A DNA stretch of 64,000 nt, from contig NZ_FOQA01000002.1 in assembly GCF_900113635.1 (NCBI RefSeq), positions 372,001-436,000 on the forward strand. The letters are read 5' to 3'. Source of the stretch: Tindallia magadiensis (GTDB lineage: Bacteria > Bacillota > Clostridia > Peptostreptococcales > Tindalliaceae). Under the pieces are notes generated by a model that saw only the letters and a list, made by a program, of their open reading frames with translations, had not been told where the DNA came from and searched no databases. The first letter of the stretch is position 1. The number at the start of each line of letters is the position of its first letter. The translations under genes and the position numbers were made by a program. Shown piece after piece: positions 62,092 through 64,000 of the stretch.

Positions 62092-63327
62092 ATGGTAACC
62101 TTATTGACGAACTTCTGGCAGACCACCGGCTTCGCCAACATGACCTGGCAGGAGCTGGTCATGCTTTCTGTAGCTGGCATACTGTTATACTTAGCCATTG
62201 GCAAATCTTTCGAGCCCCTTTTGCTCGTACCTATTGCCTTTGGAATGCTTTTGACCAATCTGCCTATGTCTGGTGTTATGGAAATTGGTGATACCGTTTT
62301 AAGAGCGATAAGTCCTGGAGCAGCAGGAGAAACAGCACGCATGTTAGCTGAACCAACGGCTGAAATGTTGAGGGAGGGTATTCCTGTCGAATACTACACT
62401 CAAAGCCCTGGAGGGCTGATTAACTATTTTTATAGAGGGAATCAGTTAGGGATCTTTCCTCCTTTGATTTTTATGGGTGTTGGTGCCATGACTGACTTTG
62501 GTCCACTTATTGCGAATCCGCGAAGCATTTTTCTTGGTGCAGCGGCTCAGTTTGGAATCTTTTTTACTTTCACAGGGGCATTGCTATTAGGCTTTACAGC
62601 TCAAGAAGCTTCAGCTATTGGAATCATCGGTGGAGCAGATGGTCCGACAGCGATTCTGGTGACGGCTATGATGGCCAGTCATTTACTAGGGCCTATTGCG
62701 GTAGCCGCCTACTCTTACATGGCTTTGGTGCCAATTATTCAGCCGCCAATCATGTATGCGCTGACGACAAAAGAAGAACGCGTTATCAAAATGAAACAAT
62801 TAAGAACGGTTAGCAAAAAAGAAAAAATACTTTTTCCTATTTTAGTAACCGTAGCTGTTTCTTTACTTTTACCAGCAGCCACACCACTGGTAGGGATGCT
62901 TATGTTTGGTAATCTGTTAAAAGAGTCAGCTGTTACGGATAGGCTTTCTAAAACAGCTCAAAACGAATTGATTAACATTGTAACGATTTTACTAGGAATT
63001 AGTGTTGGGGCATCAGCAGTAGCGGATCAGTTCCTTAGATTTGAAACCATTCAAATCATTGTACTTGGAGTGGTGGCTTTTGCTGTTGGTACAGCTACCG
63101 GCGTCCTGTTAGCTAAAGTGATGAACAAAGCAATGGGCGGAAATGCTATCAATCCGTTGATTGGTTCTGCTGGAGTTTCAGCGGTGCCAATGGCAGCGCG
63201 GGTATCTCAATCTGTTGGTCAGAAAGAACTGCCTAGCAACTTTCTACTCATGCATGCCATGGGGCCGAATGTAGCGGGTGTTATTGGTTCAGCTGTTGCA
63301 GCAGGAGTCTTGTTATCACTTTTTTAA
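62092..63327 (+). CDS. mmdB: Na+-transporting decarboxylase beta subunit
   Basis: A 411-residue membrane protein with about ten hydrophobic helices. It decarboxylates carboxybiotin and uses the energy to pump Na+ out. Family signatures are seen: [20 protein letters not shown], the Na+-site region [12 protein letters not shown] with its conserved Asp, and [17 protein letters not shown]. Sequence does not by itself tell oxaloacetate, glutaconyl or methylmalonyl pumps apart; the mutase and epimerase genes settle it. ATG 62092 follows AAAGGAGATG. Confidence 0.95.
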   Translation: MVTLLTNFWQTTGFANMTWQELVMLSVAGILLYLAIGKSFEPLLLVPIAFGMLLTNLPMSGVMEIGDTVLRAISPGAAGETARMLAEPTAEMLREGIPVEYYTQSPGGLINYFYRGNQLGIFPPLIFMGVGAMTDFGPLIANPRSIFLGAAAQFGIFFTFTGALLLGFTAQEASAIGIIGGADGPTAILVTAMMASHLLGPIAVAAYSYMALVPIIQPPIMYALTTKEERVIKMKQLRTVSKKEKILFPILVTVAVSLLLPAATPLVGMLMFGNLLKESAVTDRLSKTAQNELINIVTILLGISVGASAVADQFLRFETIQIIVLGVVAFAVGTATGVLLAKVMNKAMGGNAINPLIGSAGVSAVPMAARVSQSVGQKELPSNFLLMHAMGPNVAGVIGSAVAAGVLLSLF

Positions 63328-63342
63328 GTAAAGATCTTCGTG

Positions 63343-63374
63343 AAATCCCCGCAGGATTTACCTGTGGGGATTTT
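63343..63374 (+). terminator. Terminator-like hairpin after mmdB
   Basis: AAATCCCCGCAGG and CCTGTGGGGATTT (one G-T pair) around ATTTA. The T tract is short, so termination before birA may be partial. Confidence 0.7.
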
Positions 63375-63431
63375 ACTGGTAAAAAAACAGTTTCACCAAA
63401 TGAAAGCTAATTAAAGGAGTATTTGCCTTCT

Positions 63432-64000
63432 ATGAAAGATAAAATTCTTGACCTATTGCTACATAATGCTGGATCCTGTATGTCTGGCCAGCAGATAAGC
63501 CGCATGTTGAATATATCAAGAACAGCTGTGTGGAAACATATAAAAACATTGCAAGATCAAGGATACCCTATTCAAAGCATTGATAGAAAAGGGTATCAGC
63601 TTAGCGTAGGAGAGTCTTACTTTACAGTAGATGATCTTAAAAGCCGCCTTGATACAAAGTGGATAGGACGGCAAATTACTGTATTGCCAACGGTTGATTC
63701 AACTAATCTATATGCCCGCAAGCTGAAGGATAAATTATCACATGGTGATATTGTGGTTGCGGAAGAACAGACAAAGGGTAAAGGACGGCAAGGAAAATCC
63801 TGGTCTTCTCCCCGAGGTGATGGTATATGGGTAACTATATTTTTAAGACCTTCATTCTCGATAGAAAAGGCAGCCTTTATTACTCAACTGGCAGCAGCGG
63901 CGATGTGGTATTCAATAAAGAAAAACACTGACATAGAAACAAAAATAAAATGGCCAAATGACTTGCTTATTGGTGAAAAAAAAGTATCTGGCATATTGAC
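63432..64000 (+). CDS. birA: Biotin operon repressor / biotin-protein ligase, cut by window end
   Basis: The first 189 codons of a bifunctional BirA. Residues about 1-60 form a winged helix-turn-helix (SGQQISRMLNISRTAVWKHI), so it should also repress biotin genes. The ligase domain follows with VDSTNLYAR, the biotinyl-AMP loop GKGRQGKSWSSPRGDG, and KWPNDLLIGEKKVSGIL, where the window ends. ATG 63432 is 11 bases after AAAGGAG. Placed behind a biotin-dependent decarboxylase, it would charge the carrier protein MmdC. Confidence 0.93.
   Translation, partial: MKDKILDLLLHNAGSCMSGQQISRMLNISRTAVWKHIKTLQDQGYPIQSIDRKGYQLSVGESYFTVDDLKSRLDTKWIGRQITVLPTVDSTNLYARKLKDKLSHGDIVVAEEQTKGKGRQGKSWSSPRGDGIWVTIFLRPSFSIEKAAFITQLAAAAMWYSIKKNTDIETKIKWPNDLLIGEKKVSGIL

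Noticed and set aside
1-64000. tRNA or rRNA genes, CRISPR arrays, insertion sequences, prophage
   Set aside because: No tRNA cloverleaf pattern, repeat-spacer array, transposase, integrase or terminal inverted repeat was noticed on reading; a dedicated scan could still find a missed tRNA.

Overview
The window reads as chromosomal DNA of a low-GC, anaerobic, amino-acid-fermenting member of the Clostridia. The evidence is strong AGGAGG-type ribosome sites, many TTG starts, Veg, a T-box leader, a c-di-GMP riboswitch, a complete lysine aminomutase gene set (kdd-kamABCDE), a Na+-pumping methylmalonyl-CoA decarboxylase and a selenocysteine-type HesB protein. Sodium-coupled functions (TRAP carrier, decarboxylase pump) would suit a halo- or alkaliphilic fermenter of the Tindallia/Alkaliphilus kind. 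The genus is inference only. All genes found lie on the + strand.

Layout. 1-6.2 kb: a sensor kinase (cut by the left edge) and an NtrC-type regulator, then a sigma-54 promoter driving a TAXI-TRAP transporter (binding lipoprotein, DUF1850 protein, fused permease). 6.2-9 kb: a glutamate-cysteine-ligase-like enzyme overlapping an ATP-grasp ligase, a possible unusual thiol or gamma-glutamyl peptide pathway. 9-13.7 kb: AI-2E family permease, leucyl aminopeptidase, HesB selenoprotein, tandem universal stress protein, Veg. 13.8-19.3 kb: ornithine carbamoyltransferase, carA, carB. 19.4-27 kb: DUF362-ferredoxin protein, ispE, ddl, orphan PAS kinase, lipB-lipA, CoA-disulfide-reductase-like flavoprotein. 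27-32 kb: PIN-PhoH, GGDEF, HD-GYP, HtrA-like protease. 32-36.9 kb: a T-box with an apparent Asn specifier, then archaeal-type aspS and gatCAB (indirect Asn-tRNA route). 37-42.7 kb: class A PBP, pyrC, a c-di-GMP-I riboswitch with a 60-residue protein, cupin, THUMP methyltransferase. 42.8-52 kb: a PAS/sigma-54 activator, a -24/-12 promoter and kdd-kamA-kamB-kamC-kamD-kamE. 52-55.7 kb: tilS, ftsH. 55.8-64 kb: split methylmalonyl-CoA mutase, meaB, epimerase, mmdA, an OadG gene split by an in-frame TAA inside a perfect palindrome, biotin carrier, mmdB and the start of birA.

Together the catabolic genes point to lysine being opened by coenzyme-B12/PLP radical chemistry, and to succinyl-CoA being turned into propionyl-CoA with Na+ export. 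BirA at the right edge would biotinylate the decarboxylase carrier. Two sigma-54 circuits, each with its activator next door, control uptake and lysine breakdown. c-di-GMP synthesis, breakdown and sensing all occur between 28.5 and 41 kb. No tRNA, rRNA, CRISPR array, transposase or prophage gene was seen.
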